The position numbers were made by a program, and so were the translations under genes. Below are positions 25,885 through 34,592 of a stretch of 55,482 nt of DNA, piece by piece (positions within the stretch are counted from its first letter, which is position 1; each line of letters begins with the position of its first letter). The notes under the pieces are model-generated. The model did not search any database and was not told where the DNA came from. It saw only the letters and a program-made list of their open reading frames with translations. Source of the DNA: Elusimicrobia bacterium GWD2_63_28 (GTDB taxonomy: Bacteria; Elusimicrobiota; Elusimicrobia; Elusimicrobiales; UBA9959); assembly GCA_001799895.1 (NCBI GenBank), contig MGUI01000044.1, positions 1 through 55,482 of the forward strand. Direction: 5' to 3'.

Positions 25885-27501
25885 ATGAAAAACACTATGC
25901 TTGTTTTATCGGCGTGTCTGGTCGTGACCTTTTGCGGGCGGGCGGCGGCCATGCCGCCGGAGGCCTCGGCCATCTTCGAGAAGGCCGGCGTGTCGCTGAC
26001 CGATACGGACCTGTACCGCGTGGCCGAGATCTACAATTTCTGGGAGCAGAAGGGCGAAACCATCTGGCCCGGCATGCACATCTCCACCACGCCCATACAG
26101 TTCATCTTCCCGGAGAAGCTGGACGTGCTGATAGGCAGCGCCAAGCCGCCGGAGAACTGCGTGAAGCAGGAGGTGAAGCTGCCGGGCTTTGGCAAAACTT
26201 TCTGCCACCGGCCGGACCGGAAATTCCTGCACGGCGCGGCCACCGGCCGCGAAGGCGGGGACCTGGCCGTCTCGGTGAACACCATGGAAGTCTTCGACGA
26301 GTACGTCAACGGCCTGATACAGAAACAGACGCCCGGCGCCGAGAAATTCGAGAAGCCTTATCTTATGTATCTCGGCGAGGTGGCGCACGAACTGACGCAC
26401 GCCTACCAGCACTACGAGGCGCGCAATCTGCCGGCGAAAGAAAAGACCGGCCCGCTCAAAATGACCAAGGTGGATTACCCTTATCAGGACGGTGAGGCCT
26501 GCCTGCTGCTCGGCCTGGAAGGCCGCATCCTTTCCGACATCATGGACGAGGAAAACCCGGGGAAGGTAAAGGAATTGTGGCGCGATTTCATGGCCGTGCG
26601 GAGCGAGCGGCGCGGCCGCCTGCCCGGGGACCTGGCGCAGGTGGAAAACTTCATGGAACTGAGCGAAGGCACCGCGCAGTATGTGGGGTGGTCGGTTCAG
26701 TACGGCAAGAACGACGAGGTGAAGCCGCTGCCGCAGCTGGCCGGAGACCCGCGCTTCGGGGGCTACTCTTCTTCGGATACGCTGCGCGTCATGCTAAAGC
26801 AGCAGCTGGGCACGCTGGAACTCCCGGTCCAGAGCCAGTGGATGCGCTATGTCTATACCACCGGCACCGCGCTGGCCTACAACCTGGAAAAGGCCGTGCC
26901 GGGTTGGAAGAAGGGCTTGTTCCGAAAGGTCTCCTGGTCTAAAACCGGGCTAGCCGACCTGCTGACGGCCAATGTAAAGCGTTCAGGCAGTGACAAAAAG
27001 CGGCTGGAGGCTGTTCACTCCCGCTACGACGCCGCCAAGCTGAAGGCCGGCATAAAAGAAGCGCTGGACAAGGACCTGGCCGGGAACAAAGTAAAGCTGG
27101 ACAAGTTCTACGCCGCGCCCGGCAAACGCGTCAGTTTCTCTTTCGCCGGCGCGAAACCGGAGGAGGTCATGGTGCTCGGCCCCGTGCTGCTGACGGAATA
27201 CGGCAAACTGCGCGTGTTCGAGGCCGGCGCTACCCAGGTGGCGCATAAGCTTGGCGAGAAGGACGAGAACTCCGTGCATTTCGCCAAGGCGCTGCCGCTG
27301 CTGATAGACAGGGCGACTGGCCGCCTGGAACTGGCGCTGCCCGACGGCGCCGCACCGGCGGTGAAGGCCGGCAAAACCGTGGTTAAAGACGGGCGTACCG
27401 TCTACAGCGGCGGCGTGGAATACGACAACGGGATCTTCAAATGGAAGGGCGAGAAACTTGAGGTCGTCGAGAAAGACGGTATCACCGCGCTGACTTTCTA
27501 A
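25885..27501 (+). CDS. Secreted HExxH zinc metallopeptidase of unassigned family
   Basis: This 538-residue protein has a signal peptide (about 1-22). The motif H168-E-L-T-H172 (VAHELTHAYQHYEA) gives two zinc ligands and the catalytic Glu. Glu261 in LSEGTAQYVGW is the probable third ligand, as in gluzincins. A Cys pair (about 93 and 109) lies before the active site, and the C-terminal 150 residues look beta-rich. I cannot match it to a named peptidase family. It is 4 nt downstream of the XRE gene but has a weak Shine-Dalgarno, so it may be expressed at low level. Confidence 0.75.
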   Translation: MKNTMLVLSACLVVTFCGRAAAMPPEASAIFEKAGVSLTDTDLYRVAEIYNFWEQKGETIWPGMHISTTPIQFIFPEKLDVLIGSAKPPENCVKQEVKLPGFGKTFCHRPDRKFLHGAATGREGGDLAVSVNTMEVFDEYVNGLIQKQTPGAEKFEKPYLMYLGEVAHELTHAYQHYEARNLPAKEKTGPLKMTKVDYPYQDGEACLLLGLEGRILSDIMDEENPGKVKELWRDFMAVRSERRGRLPGDLAQVENFMELSEGTAQYVGWSVQYGKNDEVKPLPQLAGDPRFGGYSSSDTLRVMLKQQLGTLELPVQSQWMRYVYTTGTALAYNLEKAVPGWKKGLFRKVSWSKTGLADLLTANVKRSGSDKKRLEAVHSRYDAAKLKAGIKEALDKDLAGNKVKLDKFYAAPGKRVSFSFAGAKPEEVMVLGPVLLTEYGKLRVFEAGATQVAHKLGEKDENSVHFAKALPLLIDRATGRLELALPDGAAPAVKAGKTVVKDGRTVYSGGVEYDNGIFKWKGEKLEVVEKDGITALTF

Positions 27502-27522
27502 ATCCGTCTTAAGCAAAAAAAG

Positions 27523-27549
27523 AGCCCCGCGCTGTCGCGGGGCTTTTTA
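27523..27549. terminator. Bidirectional terminator
   Basis: A 9-bp stem (AGCCCCGCG at 27523-27531 with its complement at 27536-27544) has an A tract on one side and a T tract on the other. It can stop the metallopeptidase transcript on the + strand and the tRNA-Ser pair on the minus strand. Confidence 0.88.
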
Positions 27550-27557
27550 AATTGCTA

Positions 27558-27642
27558 CGGAGAGGGAGGGATTCGAACCCTCGAAGGTTTGACCCTTACA
27601 GGTTTTCGAGACCTGCTGTTTCAACCGCTCACACACCTCTCC
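27558..27642 (-). tRNA. tRNA-Ser(CGA)
   Basis: The reverse complement folds into a cloverleaf with acceptor GGAGAGG/CCTCTCC, a long variable arm and a T-loop GGTTCGAATCC. The anticodon loop CTCGAAA gives anticodon CGA. The discriminator is G, as expected for serine. CCA is not encoded. Confidence 0.93.
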
Positions 27643-27670
27643 GCAAAACGGGGAGCTCCTTGAAAACTGG

Positions 27671-27758
27671 CGGAAGGAGTGGGATTCGAACCCACGGTAC
27701 GGATTAACCGTACACCGGTTTTCAAGACCGGCGCCTTAAACCACTCGGCCATCCTTCC
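27671..27758 (-). tRNA. tRNA-Ser(UGA)
   Basis: The reverse complement has acceptor GGAAGGA/TCCTTCC, a long class II variable arm and T-loop GGTTCGAATCC. The anticodon loop CTTGAAA gives anticodon UGA. The discriminator is G and CCA is not encoded. It lies 28 nt upstream of tRNA-Ser(CGA) on the same strand, probably co-transcribed from the AT-rich region at 27790-27810. Confidence 0.93.
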
Positions 27759-27766
27759 GTACTGGC

Positions 27767-27796
27767 CTTACAGCGCCCTGACTAGAATGATATAAT
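27767..27796 (+). promoter_or_regulatory. Promoter for the glmM operon
   Basis: CTTACA (27767-27772), an 18-nt spacer and TATAAT (27791-27796) precede glmM by about 42 nt. The adjoining ATTATA (27803-27808) reads TATAAT on the minus strand and could drive the two tRNA-Ser genes, making this a divergent promoter island. Confidence 0.6.
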
Positions 27797-27838
27797 ATAA
27801 AATTATATAAGGCGATATAAAGCGGGGTTTTAATCCAA

Positions 27839-29209
27839 ATGGGCAAACTTTTCGGAACTGACGGCATACGCGGCATCACCTGGGACTATCCTTTTACACC
27901 CGATTTCATCCGCAAGATAGGCTACGCGGCCTCCCTGGTGCTGCCCAAGTATAAGAAGAAGGGCCATACCGGCAAGCCGGTGGTGCTCATCGGCATGGAC
28001 TCGCGCGCCTCCGGCAAGCTAATAAAGAAATACCTCGTGGAAGGCCTGGGCGCCAGCAAGTTCAAGGTGGTGGACCTCGGCATCATCCCCACGCCGGCCG
28101 TGTCCTACCTGGTAAAGCGCGAGAACGCCGACTTCGGCATCGTCATCTCGGCCAGCCACAACCCGCCGGAGTTCAACGGCATCAAGTTCTTCTCCTGCGA
28201 CGGGCTGAAGCTCAACGAAGCTATAGAAGAGAAGATCGAGAAACTGCTGCTCGGCAAGAAGCCGCTGGATTTCAGGCCCTCGCACCCGGGCCTGCACAGG
28301 AAAGATTTCACCGGCGACTACGAGGCTTTCCTCAAGAGCACCCTCCCCGCGGATTTCAGCCTGAAGGGCCTCAGGATCCTGCTCGACTGCGCCAACGGCG
28401 CGGCCTATAAAATAGCGCCCCGCATTTTCCGCGACCTCGGCGCGAAAGTAAAGGTTATCGGCGATAAGCCCAACGGCAAGAATATCAACATGGGCTGCGG
28501 CGCCCTGCACACCGAAAAGATGGCGCAGGCCGCCGCTAAATGGGGCGCCTTCTGCGGCATCAGCTTCGACGGCGACGCCGACCGCTGCATGTTCGCCGAC
28601 GAGAAGGGCGCCCAGCTGGACGGCGACGACGTCATAGCGATGACGGCCCCGTACCTGAAGGCCCGCGGCCGCCTCACCAACAACGGCGTGTCGCTGACCT
28701 TCATGTCCAATTACGGGCTGCTGAAATACCTGGAAGGCCAGGGCATCAGCGTGGCGCAGGTCCCGGTCGGCGACAAGAACGTCACCGACGCCATGGAGAA
28801 GGGCGACCTGAAGATCGGCGGCGAGACCAGCGGCCACATCATCTTCCGCGAGTTCGCCCCCACGGGCGACGGCATCCTGACCGCGCTGCAGACGCTGGCA
28901 GCCGTGCGCGACATGGACAGGCCTTTCAGCTGGTTCCGCAGGCACTGGAGCCGCTACCCGCAGGTGGTGGAGAAGGTCAAGGTGTCGAGCAAGCCGCATT
29001 TTAAGGACGTGGCCGGCTTCAGCGAAAAGCTCGAGCGGCTCGAGGGCGGGCTGAAGGGCAACGGCCGCATCTTCATCCGCTATTCCGGCACCGAACCGCT
29101 GCTGCGCCTGCTGGTGGAAGGGGAATCCAAGGCCAGGATAAAGGCCATCGCCGGCGAGCTGCTGGAACATTTCAGGAAGCATTCCGGCGCCGTGGCCGCC
29201 GTTAAATAA
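27839..29209 (+). CDS. glmM: Phosphoglucosamine mutase
   Basis: GlmM interconverts glucosamine-6-phosphate and glucosamine-1-phosphate for UDP-GlcNAc. The 456-residue protein begins KLFGTDGIRG and carries the phosphoserine loop in ISASHNPPEFNGIK, the metal loop FDGDADRCMF, GGETSGHIIF and a C-terminal IRYSGTEPLLR. All match GlmM. glmS is two genes downstream and glmU about 16 kb further on. Confidence 0.96.
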   Translation: MGKLFGTDGIRGITWDYPFTPDFIRKIGYAASLVLPKYKKKGHTGKPVVLIGMDSRASGKLIKKYLVEGLGASKFKVVDLGIIPTPAVSYLVKRENADFGIVISASHNPPEFNGIKFFSCDGLKLNEAIEEKIEKLLLGKKPLDFRPSHPGLHRKDFTGDYEAFLKSTLPADFSLKGLRILLDCANGAAYKIAPRIFRDLGAKVKVIGDKPNGKNINMGCGALHTEKMAQAAAKWGAFCGISFDGDADRCMFADEKGAQLDGDDVIAMTAPYLKARGRLTNNGVSLTFMSNYGLLKYLEGQGISVAQVPVGDKNVTDAMEKGDLKIGGETSGHIIFREFAPTGDGILTALQTLAAVRDMDRPFSWFRRHWSRYPQVVEKVKVSSKPHFKDVAGFSEKLERLEGGLKGNGRIFIRYSGTEPLLRLLVEGESKARIKAIAGELLEHFRKHSGAVAAVK

Positions 29210-29239
29210 TTTTAAGTTTTCAGACCGTCTGGAGGAAAA

Positions 29240-29959
29240 ATGGGACACGTTAAACTTGGAGTGAACATAGACCATGTGGCCACGCTGCGCGAGGCCCGCA
29301 AGGAAAAGAACCCGGATACCGTAGAGGCCGCGCGCGTAGTGTACAGCTCCGGCGGCGACCTGGTGGTGATGCACCTGCGGCAGGACCGACGCCACGTGCA
29401 GGACTCCGACGTGGAAAGGGTGCGCAACGAGGTGAAGGGCATCCTGCACCTGGAGATGGCCGCGGTCGCGGAGATGGAAAAGATCGCGCTGCGCCTGCGC
29501 CCGGATTCCGTCTGCCTGGTGCCCGAGAGCTCCAAAGAGGTGACCACTCAGGGCGGCATGAAGCTGGAAGGCAAGCAGGCCGACCTGGCCAGGATAATAA
29601 AGAACCTTTCCGGCGCCGGCATAGAGGTCAGCGTGTTCGCCGACCCCGAACCGGGCGCCATCCGCGCGGCCCACAACCTGGGCGCCGACGCCATCGAGCT
29701 GTGCACCACCAAGTACTCCGAGTCCTGGGGCAAGAAGCTGCAGGCCAAAGAGCTCGAGAAGCTGCAGCTGGCGGGTTACCTGGTGAAGGAGCTCAAGATG
29801 GAGCTGCACGCCGGGCACGGCCTGGACTACTACAACGTCGCCCTGGTGGCCCGCATAGAGGGCATGGACTGCCTCAATATCGGCTACTCCATAATTTCCC
29901 GGGCCCTGTTCGTGGGGCTCAAGAGCGCGGTGTCGGAGATGAAGCGCCTGATACAATAA
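29240..29959 (+). CDS. pdxJ: Pyridoxine 5'-phosphate synthase
   Basis: PdxJ condenses 1-deoxyxylulose-5-phosphate with 3-amino-2-oxopropyl phosphate to pyridoxine 5'-phosphate. The 239-residue TIM-barrel protein starts KLGVNIDHVATLREAR, then has MHLRQDRRHVQDSDV, VPESSKEVTTQGG and AGHGLDYYN, all characteristic. GGAGGAAAA precedes the ATG. Confidence 0.96.
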   Translation: MGHVKLGVNIDHVATLREARKEKNPDTVEAARVVYSSGGDLVVMHLRQDRRHVQDSDVERVRNEVKGILHLEMAAVAEMEKIALRLRPDSVCLVPESSKEVTTQGGMKLEGKQADLARIIKNLSGAGIEVSVFADPEPGAIRAAHNLGADAIELCTTKYSESWGKKLQAKELEKLQLAGYLVKELKMELHAGHGLDYYNVALVARIEGMDCLNIGYSIISRALFVGLKSAVSEMKRLIQ

Positions 29960-29972
29960 AACTCGGGTTTCG

Positions 29973-30005
29973 GCGCCGGAGCAGGCTCCTGGCCGGCTCC
30001 GGCGC
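29973..30005. other. Hairpin between pdxJ and glmS
   Basis: GCGCCGGAGC (29973-29982) pairs perfectly with 29996-30005 over a 13-nt loop. No T tract follows, so it may attenuate or stabilise mRNA rather than terminate. The sequence does not look like a glmS ribozyme. Confidence 0.4.
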
Positions 30006-30026
30006 TTCATATACGGGGAACTAACT

Positions 30027-31901
30027 ATGTGCGGAATAACCGGCTATATCGGCGACAATAAGACCACCGACATCCTTATCGACGGGCTCAAGCGCCTGGA
30101 GTACCGCGGCTACGACTCCTGCGGCATCGCGGTCGTGGACGGGAAAAACAAGCTTTACCTGCGGCGCGTCAGCGGCCGCGTGGACGCGCTGGATAAGCTG
30201 GTGGCCGCGGACCCCGTGAAGGGCGCCCAGTCCGGCGTGGGCCACACCCGCTGGGCCACGCACGGCGCGCCGTCCGAGGACAACGCCCACCCTCACACCG
30301 ATTGTTCCGGCGAGGTAGTGGTGGTGCACAACGGCATCATCGAGAATTACCTGGACCTCAAGGAAAAACTGCTGGCCGGCGGCCACAAGTTCAAGTCCGA
30401 GACCGATACCGAGGTCATAGCCCACCTGATGGAGGATAAGCTCAAGAGCCTGCACGTGCAGGAGAAGGCCGTGCGCTCCGACATGCTCGAGCCGGTGTTC
30501 TTCGAGGCCTTCCGCCGCACGCTGGCCGACCTGAAGGGCTCTTTCGCCATTTCCATGGTCTGGGCCCGCTGCCCGGCCCTGCTGCTGGCGGCGCGCATGC
30601 ACAGCCCCCTCGTGGTGGGCCTGGGCAAGGGCGAGAATTTCATAGCCTCCGACGTCTCCGCTTTCCTCAAGCACACCAAGCGCGTGGTGTTCCTCAACGA
30701 CGGGGAAATGGCGGCAGTCAGGAAGGACGGCGTGGATTACTACACCTTCGCCGGCAAGAAGACCGCCAAGGAGGCGGTGACCATACAGTGGGACTCCACG
30801 ATGGCCGAGAAGGGCGGCTACAAGCATTTCATGCTCAAGGAGATCCACGAGCAGGCCGAGGCCGTGGAGAACACCCTGCGCGGCCGCCTGCTGCCGCTGG
30901 GCGGGGATATCCTCAAGGCCGAGATGGGCCTGACCGCCGAGGCGATAAAGGGCTTTTCCTCCCTGCAGTTCATAGCCTGCGGCACGGCCTACCACGCCTG
31001 CCTGGTGGGGCGCGTGCTGTTCGAGAATTTCGGCATCCCCGCGCACGCCGACGTGGCTTCGGAATTCACCGACCGCGCCAAGCTGATGGCCGGCAACACC
31101 CTGGTGATCGCCATCTCGCAGTCCGGCGAGACCGCCGACACGCTGTTCGCCGTGCGCGAGGCCAAGGCCTCCGGAGCCAAAGTGCTCTGCATCACCAACA
31201 CCGTGGGCTCCACGCTGACGCGCGAGGCCGATTACGTCCTTTACACCCACTGCGGCCCGGAGATCGGCGTGGCTTCGACCAAAGCCTTCCTCGGGCAGCT
31301 CGCCGGCATATACCTGCTGGCCGGGCACTTCGCGGCCGCCCGCGGCCGGCTGTCGGGCGCGGATTCCAGGCGCTACGCCGAGGACCTGCTGAAGATACCG
31401 CGGCTGATAGAGGAGACCCTGGAAAAAGAACAGGAGATCGCCAAGGTCGCTGAGGCCTTCGCGGCCAGCGAGCATTTCCTGTTCATCTCCCGGCACGTCA
31501 ATTACCCAATAGCGCTCGAAGGCGCGCTCAAGATCAAAGAGATCGCCTACGTGCACGCCGAGGGCTATCCCGCCGGCGAGATGAAGCACGGCCCGATCGC
31601 CATCATCTATAAGGGCATGCCGCTGCTGGCGGTGGCCCCGTCCGGCCGGGCGCTTGACCTGATGGCCGGCAACGTGGAGGAAGCCAAGGCCCGCGGCGCC
31701 GACGTGGTGGCCATAGTAGACGCCGCCTCCCGCAAGACCGTGAAGGCCTCGCGCTACATAACGCTGCCCGACGCGCCCGAGCTGCTCACCCCGCTGCTGA
31801 CGGTAATCCCGCTGCAGCTCTTCGCCTATTACGTGGCTCTGGCCAAGAAATGCGACATAGACAAGCCGCGCAATTTGGCCAAGAGCGTGACCGTCCGCTG
31901 A
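30027..31901 (+). CDS. glmS: Glucosamine-6-phosphate synthase (isomerising, glutamine-dependent)
   Basis: GlmS makes glucosamine-6-phosphate from fructose-6-phosphate and glutamine. The 624-residue product begins MCGITGYIG, so Cys2 becomes the N-terminal nucleophile of the glutaminase domain. GHTRWATHG and HNGIIENY follow. Two SIS domains (IACGTAYHACLV, SQSGETADT) and the C-terminal DKPRNLAKSVTV complete it. Confidence 0.97.
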   Translation: MCGITGYIGDNKTTDILIDGLKRLEYRGYDSCGIAVVDGKNKLYLRRVSGRVDALDKLVAADPVKGAQSGVGHTRWATHGAPSEDNAHPHTDCSGEVVVVHNGIIENYLDLKEKLLAGGHKFKSETDTEVIAHLMEDKLKSLHVQEKAVRSDMLEPVFFEAFRRTLADLKGSFAISMVWARCPALLLAARMHSPLVVGLGKGENFIASDVSAFLKHTKRVVFLNDGEMAAVRKDGVDYYTFAGKKTAKEAVTIQWDSTMAEKGGYKHFMLKEIHEQAEAVENTLRGRLLPLGGDILKAEMGLTAEAIKGFSSLQFIACGTAYHACLVGRVLFENFGIPAHADVASEFTDRAKLMAGNTLVIAISQSGETADTLFAVREAKASGAKVLCITNTVGSTLTREADYVLYTHCGPEIGVASTKAFLGQLAGIYLLAGHFAAARGRLSGADSRRYAEDLLKIPRLIEETLEKEQEIAKVAEAFAASEHFLFISRHVNYPIALEGALKIKEIAYVHAEGYPAGEMKHGPIAIIYKGMPLLAVAPSGRALDLMAGNVEEAKARGADVVAIVDAASRKTVKASRYITLPDAPELLTPLLTVIPLQLFAYYVALAKKCDIDKPRNLAKSVTVR

Positions 31902-31911
31902 CGCTTTAACC

Positions 31912-32280
31912 ATGCCAGCCAAGAAAAAGAAACAACCCTCCTCGGTGACCGGGCTCGGCGTGGACCTGGCCGAGGTCTCCAGGGTGCGCCGCCTGGCCGC
32001 CAGCCCGCGCTTCCTGAAGCGGGTCTTCACGCCGGGGGAACTGGCCTACGCGGGCGCCAGCAAGAATAAATACGAGCGGCTGGCCGCGCGCTTCGCGGTG
32101 AAGGAAGCCGTGATAAAGGCGCTCGACGACACTTCCCTGCCGCTCAGCGGCATAGAGGTAGAGAATACCGCCAGCGGCAGGCCGCGGGTCAGCGTGAAGG
32201 GCCGGCCCGGGCTGCGCCTGCTGGTTTCCATCTCCCATACCGCGGCCTACGCCTGCGCCGCCGTCATAGCTTTCGAATGA
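31912..32280 (+). CDS. acpS: Holo-[acyl-carrier-protein] synthase
   Basis: AcpS transfers 4'-phosphopantetheine to acyl carrier protein. The 122-residue protein has GLGVDLAEVSRVRRL with the metal-binding Asp, RFAVKEAVIKAL, and a late VSISHTAAYA. Ten N-terminal residues rich in Lys precede the usual start of the family. It overlaps nnrD by ATGA. Confidence 0.93.
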   Translation: MPAKKKKQPSSVTGLGVDLAEVSRVRRLAASPRFLKRVFTPGELAYAGASKNKYERLAARFAVKEAVIKALDDTSLPLSGIEVENTASGRPRVSVKGRPGLRLLVSISHTAAYACAAVIAFE

Positions 32281-33170
32281 AGACGATAGACAGGAATTTC
32301 ATAAAGACGCTGCTGCCGGCCCGCCTGGCTGATTCGCATAAGGGCGATTATGGCCGGGTGCTGGTAGTAGCCGGTTCGCGCGGCCTGGCCGGGGCGGCCA
32401 TACTGGCGGCGCGCGCCGCGCTGAAGGCCGGCGCCGGGCTTGTCACCGCCGCCTGCCCGGAGAGCGAGCGGAAAATTATCGCCTGCGCCCTCCCCGAGGC
32501 CATGACCTTCGGCGGCGCCTGCTCCGGCGGCGCTTTCTCCGCCGCAGCCGCCGCGCAGGTGGCGGCTTTCGCGAAGAAAAACAAGATCTCCGTTCTGCTC
32601 ATAGGGCCCGGGTTGGGCTCAACTCCCGCCGCGCGGGCTTTTGCCGTGAAACTTATAAGAACATTGAAGGTCCCTGCGGTGCTGGACGCCGACGCCCTCA
32701 ACGCGCTGGCCGCCGCTGGCTTCAAGTCTTTCAAATTCCCGGGAGTTCCTTTGATACTGACGCCGCATCCCGGTGAAGCGGCCCGCCTGCTCGGCAAAAA
32801 AATAAGCGACAGGCCCGCGGCCGCGGCCGAACTGGCCCGCCTCTCGGGCGGCACGGCCGTGCTGAAAGGCGCCGGCACGCTGGTCTGCGGCGGGAAGGCC
32901 ATTTTGCGGAATCCCACCGGCGGGCCCGCGCTGGCCAAGGGCGGCTCGGGCGACGTGCTGGCGGGACTCTGCGCCGGCTTCTTCGCCCAGGCCGGCGCCG
33001 CCGCCGGCTTCACTCCGGAGACGGCTTTTAAAAGCGCCGCGCTGGCCGTGTACCTGCACGGCTTATGCGGCGACCTGGCGGAGAGGAAATTTACCGCGCG
33101 CTGCGCGCTGGCCGGGGAACTGCTGGACTTCCTGCCGGCCGCCATACGGCGGGCTGGAGGGAGATCATGA
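32277..33170 (+). CDS. nnrD: ADP-dependent NAD(P)H-hydrate dehydratase
   Basis: NnrD repairs hydrated NAD(P)H. The 297-residue protein is a ribokinase-fold YjeF C-terminal domain: GDYGRVLVVAGSRGLAGAA, LLIGPGLGS, LTPHPGEAARLLG and the catalytic GGSGDVLAG. The NnrE epimerase domain that is often fused in front is absent, and no separate nnrE is seen in the window. It overlaps acpS and thiL by 4 nt each. Confidence 0.92.
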   Translation: MKTIDRNFIKTLLPARLADSHKGDYGRVLVVAGSRGLAGAAILAARAALKAGAGLVTAACPESERKIIACALPEAMTFGGACSGGAFSAAAAAQVAAFAKKNKISVLLIGPGLGSTPAARAFAVKLIRTLKVPAVLDADALNALAAAGFKSFKFPGVPLILTPHPGEAARLLGKKISDRPAAAAELARLSGGTAVLKGAGTLVCGGKAILRNPTGGPALAKGGSGDVLAGLCAGFFAQAGAAAGFTPETAFKSAALAVYLHGLCGDLAERKFTARCALAGELLDFLPAAIRRAGGRS

Positions 33171-34132
33171 AAAAGGGCGAAGCCAGGCTGCTGGAGCATA
33201 TCGAAAAAACTTTCCGCTTCCCGCTGGACCGCCGCCTGCTGCTGGGCCCCGGCGACGACTGCGCCGTACTGCGCCACGGCCCCGGCCGCGACCTGGTCAT
33301 CACCACCGACGAGCTGGTGGAGGGCACCCATTACCTGGGGCGCTTCGCCACTCCGGAACAGATCGCGCGCAAGCTGACGCGCATAAACTTAAGCGACCTC
33401 GCCTCCATGGGCGAGGTGGCGCCGGTCTCCTGCGTGGTCGGCTCGGGCCTGCGCAAGGATACGCCGGCGGATTTCGCGCCGCGCTTCATGAAGGCCCTGA
33501 AAGAAGAGGCGCTGCGTTTTGGCATCTCTATCGCCGGCGGCAACCTGGCGGGGGCCCGGGAGAACCATTTCTACATGACGGTCTGGGGCGAGTCCGGCAA
33601 ATCCCCGCTGGTGACCCGCTACGGCGCCAAGCCCGGCGACCTGCTGCTAAATGTCGGCCCGCTGGGGCAGGCCGCGGCCGGGCTGGAGATCCTGATGAAG
33701 GGCTCGGCGGCGCAGAAGAAAAAATTCCCCGGGCTGGTAAAAGCTTTCTGGCTGCCCGAGCCGTTGATGGCCGCGGGCGCGCTGATAGGCCGGCGCGCCC
33801 TGGCCTCGGCTATGCTGGATAACTCCGACGGGCTCGCGCGCAGCGCGGCCATAATCGCGGAGCTATCGCGCTGCCGCGTGCTGGTCAGCGTGGGCGAGGG
33901 CGCCTGCGCCCCGGAACTGCGCGCCTACAGCGCGCTGAAGAAGCTGCCGTGGCGGCATTACGCCGTGAACGGCGGCGAGGATTACGGCCTGGTCTTTACC
34001 ACCCCGGCCGCCAAGCTGGCCGCGGTGAAAAAACTGCTGCCGGCCGCCTTCGTGGTGGGGCGCCTCGAGAAGGGCTCAGGGGCCGTGATAGAGAATTTCA
34101 ATGGCAAGGTCAAAAGCTTCGAGCATTTTTAA
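33167..34132 (+). CDS. thiL: Thiamine-monophosphate kinase
   Basis: ThiL phosphorylates thiamine monophosphate to the active diphosphate. From ATG 33167 the protein has 321 residues with LLGPGDDCAVL, TTDELVEGTHYL, NLSDLASMGEVAP, DNSDGLARSA and NGGEDYGLVFT, in family order. The frame extends upstream without a stop to 33065, but the ATGA overlap with nnrD and the family length support 33167. The end overlaps tsaE by 32 nt. Confidence 0.95.
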   Translation: MKKGEARLLEHIEKTFRFPLDRRLLLGPGDDCAVLRHGPGRDLVITTDELVEGTHYLGRFATPEQIARKLTRINLSDLASMGEVAPVSCVVGSGLRKDTPADFAPRFMKALKEEALRFGISIAGGNLAGARENHFYMTVWGESGKSPLVTRYGAKPGDLLLNVGPLGQAAAGLEILMKGSAAQKKKFPGLVKAFWLPEPLMAAGALIGRRALASAMLDNSDGLARSAAIIAELSRCRVLVSVGEGACAPELRAYSALKKLPWRHYAVNGGEDYGLVFTTPAAKLAAVKKLLPAAFVVGRLEKGSGAVIENFNGKVKSFEHF

Positions 34133-34592
34133 TTTTAAAAGCTCCTGCCCGGCGGAGACCGCCAGGCTGGCGGGGCTTTTCGCCGCCGCGCTGCGCGGGG
34201 GGGACGCTATTTTTTTAGAGGGGCCGATAGGCGCCGGCAAGACCTTCTTCGTGCGCGAGCTGGCCGCGGCGCTGGGCGCCAAACAGCTGCCGGTCAGCGC
34301 CAGCTTCAACCTGATGCGCGCCTACCGCGGCCGCCTGAAGCTTTATCACTTCGACCTGTTCCGCGCCGGCGAGGCCGATATGGAGAACATAGGCCTGGAC
34401 GAATACCTGGGCCGCGCCGACGGCATCACGGCGGTGGAATGGCCGGCGGCGGCGGAAGGGCTGCACGGGCGCGAGGTGATCAGGCTGGAATTCGCGCTGG
34501 CCGGCGGCGACGCCCGCGCTGTAAAAGTTTCCGCGGGCCCGGGAGCGGCGGCCGCGCTGGCGGCGATAGAGGCTAAATGGCTGAAAAAATAA
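34101..34592 (+). CDS. tsaE: tRNA t6A37 biosynthesis ATPase TsaE
   Basis: TsaE is the ATPase that works with TsaB/TsaD in t6A synthesis. The 163-residue protein has Walker A in FLEGPIGAGKTFFVREL, then SASFNLMRAY, LYHFDLFR and GITAVEWPAA, as in the family. Its start lies inside thiL and its end overlaps tsaB by 16 nt, so the three are tightly coupled. tsaD and tsaC are not in the window. Confidence 0.93.
   Translation: MARSKASSIFNFKSSCPAETARLAGLFAAALRGGDAIFLEGPIGAGKTFFVRELAAALGAKQLPVSASFNLMRAYRGRLKLYHFDLFRAGEADMENIGLDEYLGRADGITAVEWPAAAEGLHGREVIRLEFALAGGDARAVKVSAGPGAAAALAAIEAKWLKK

Noticed and set aside
29960..30026. Possible glmS ribozyme or riboswitch before glmS
   Set aside because: The gap is only 67 nt and holds a simple 10-bp hairpin. 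It lacks the size and core sequence of the ribozyme.
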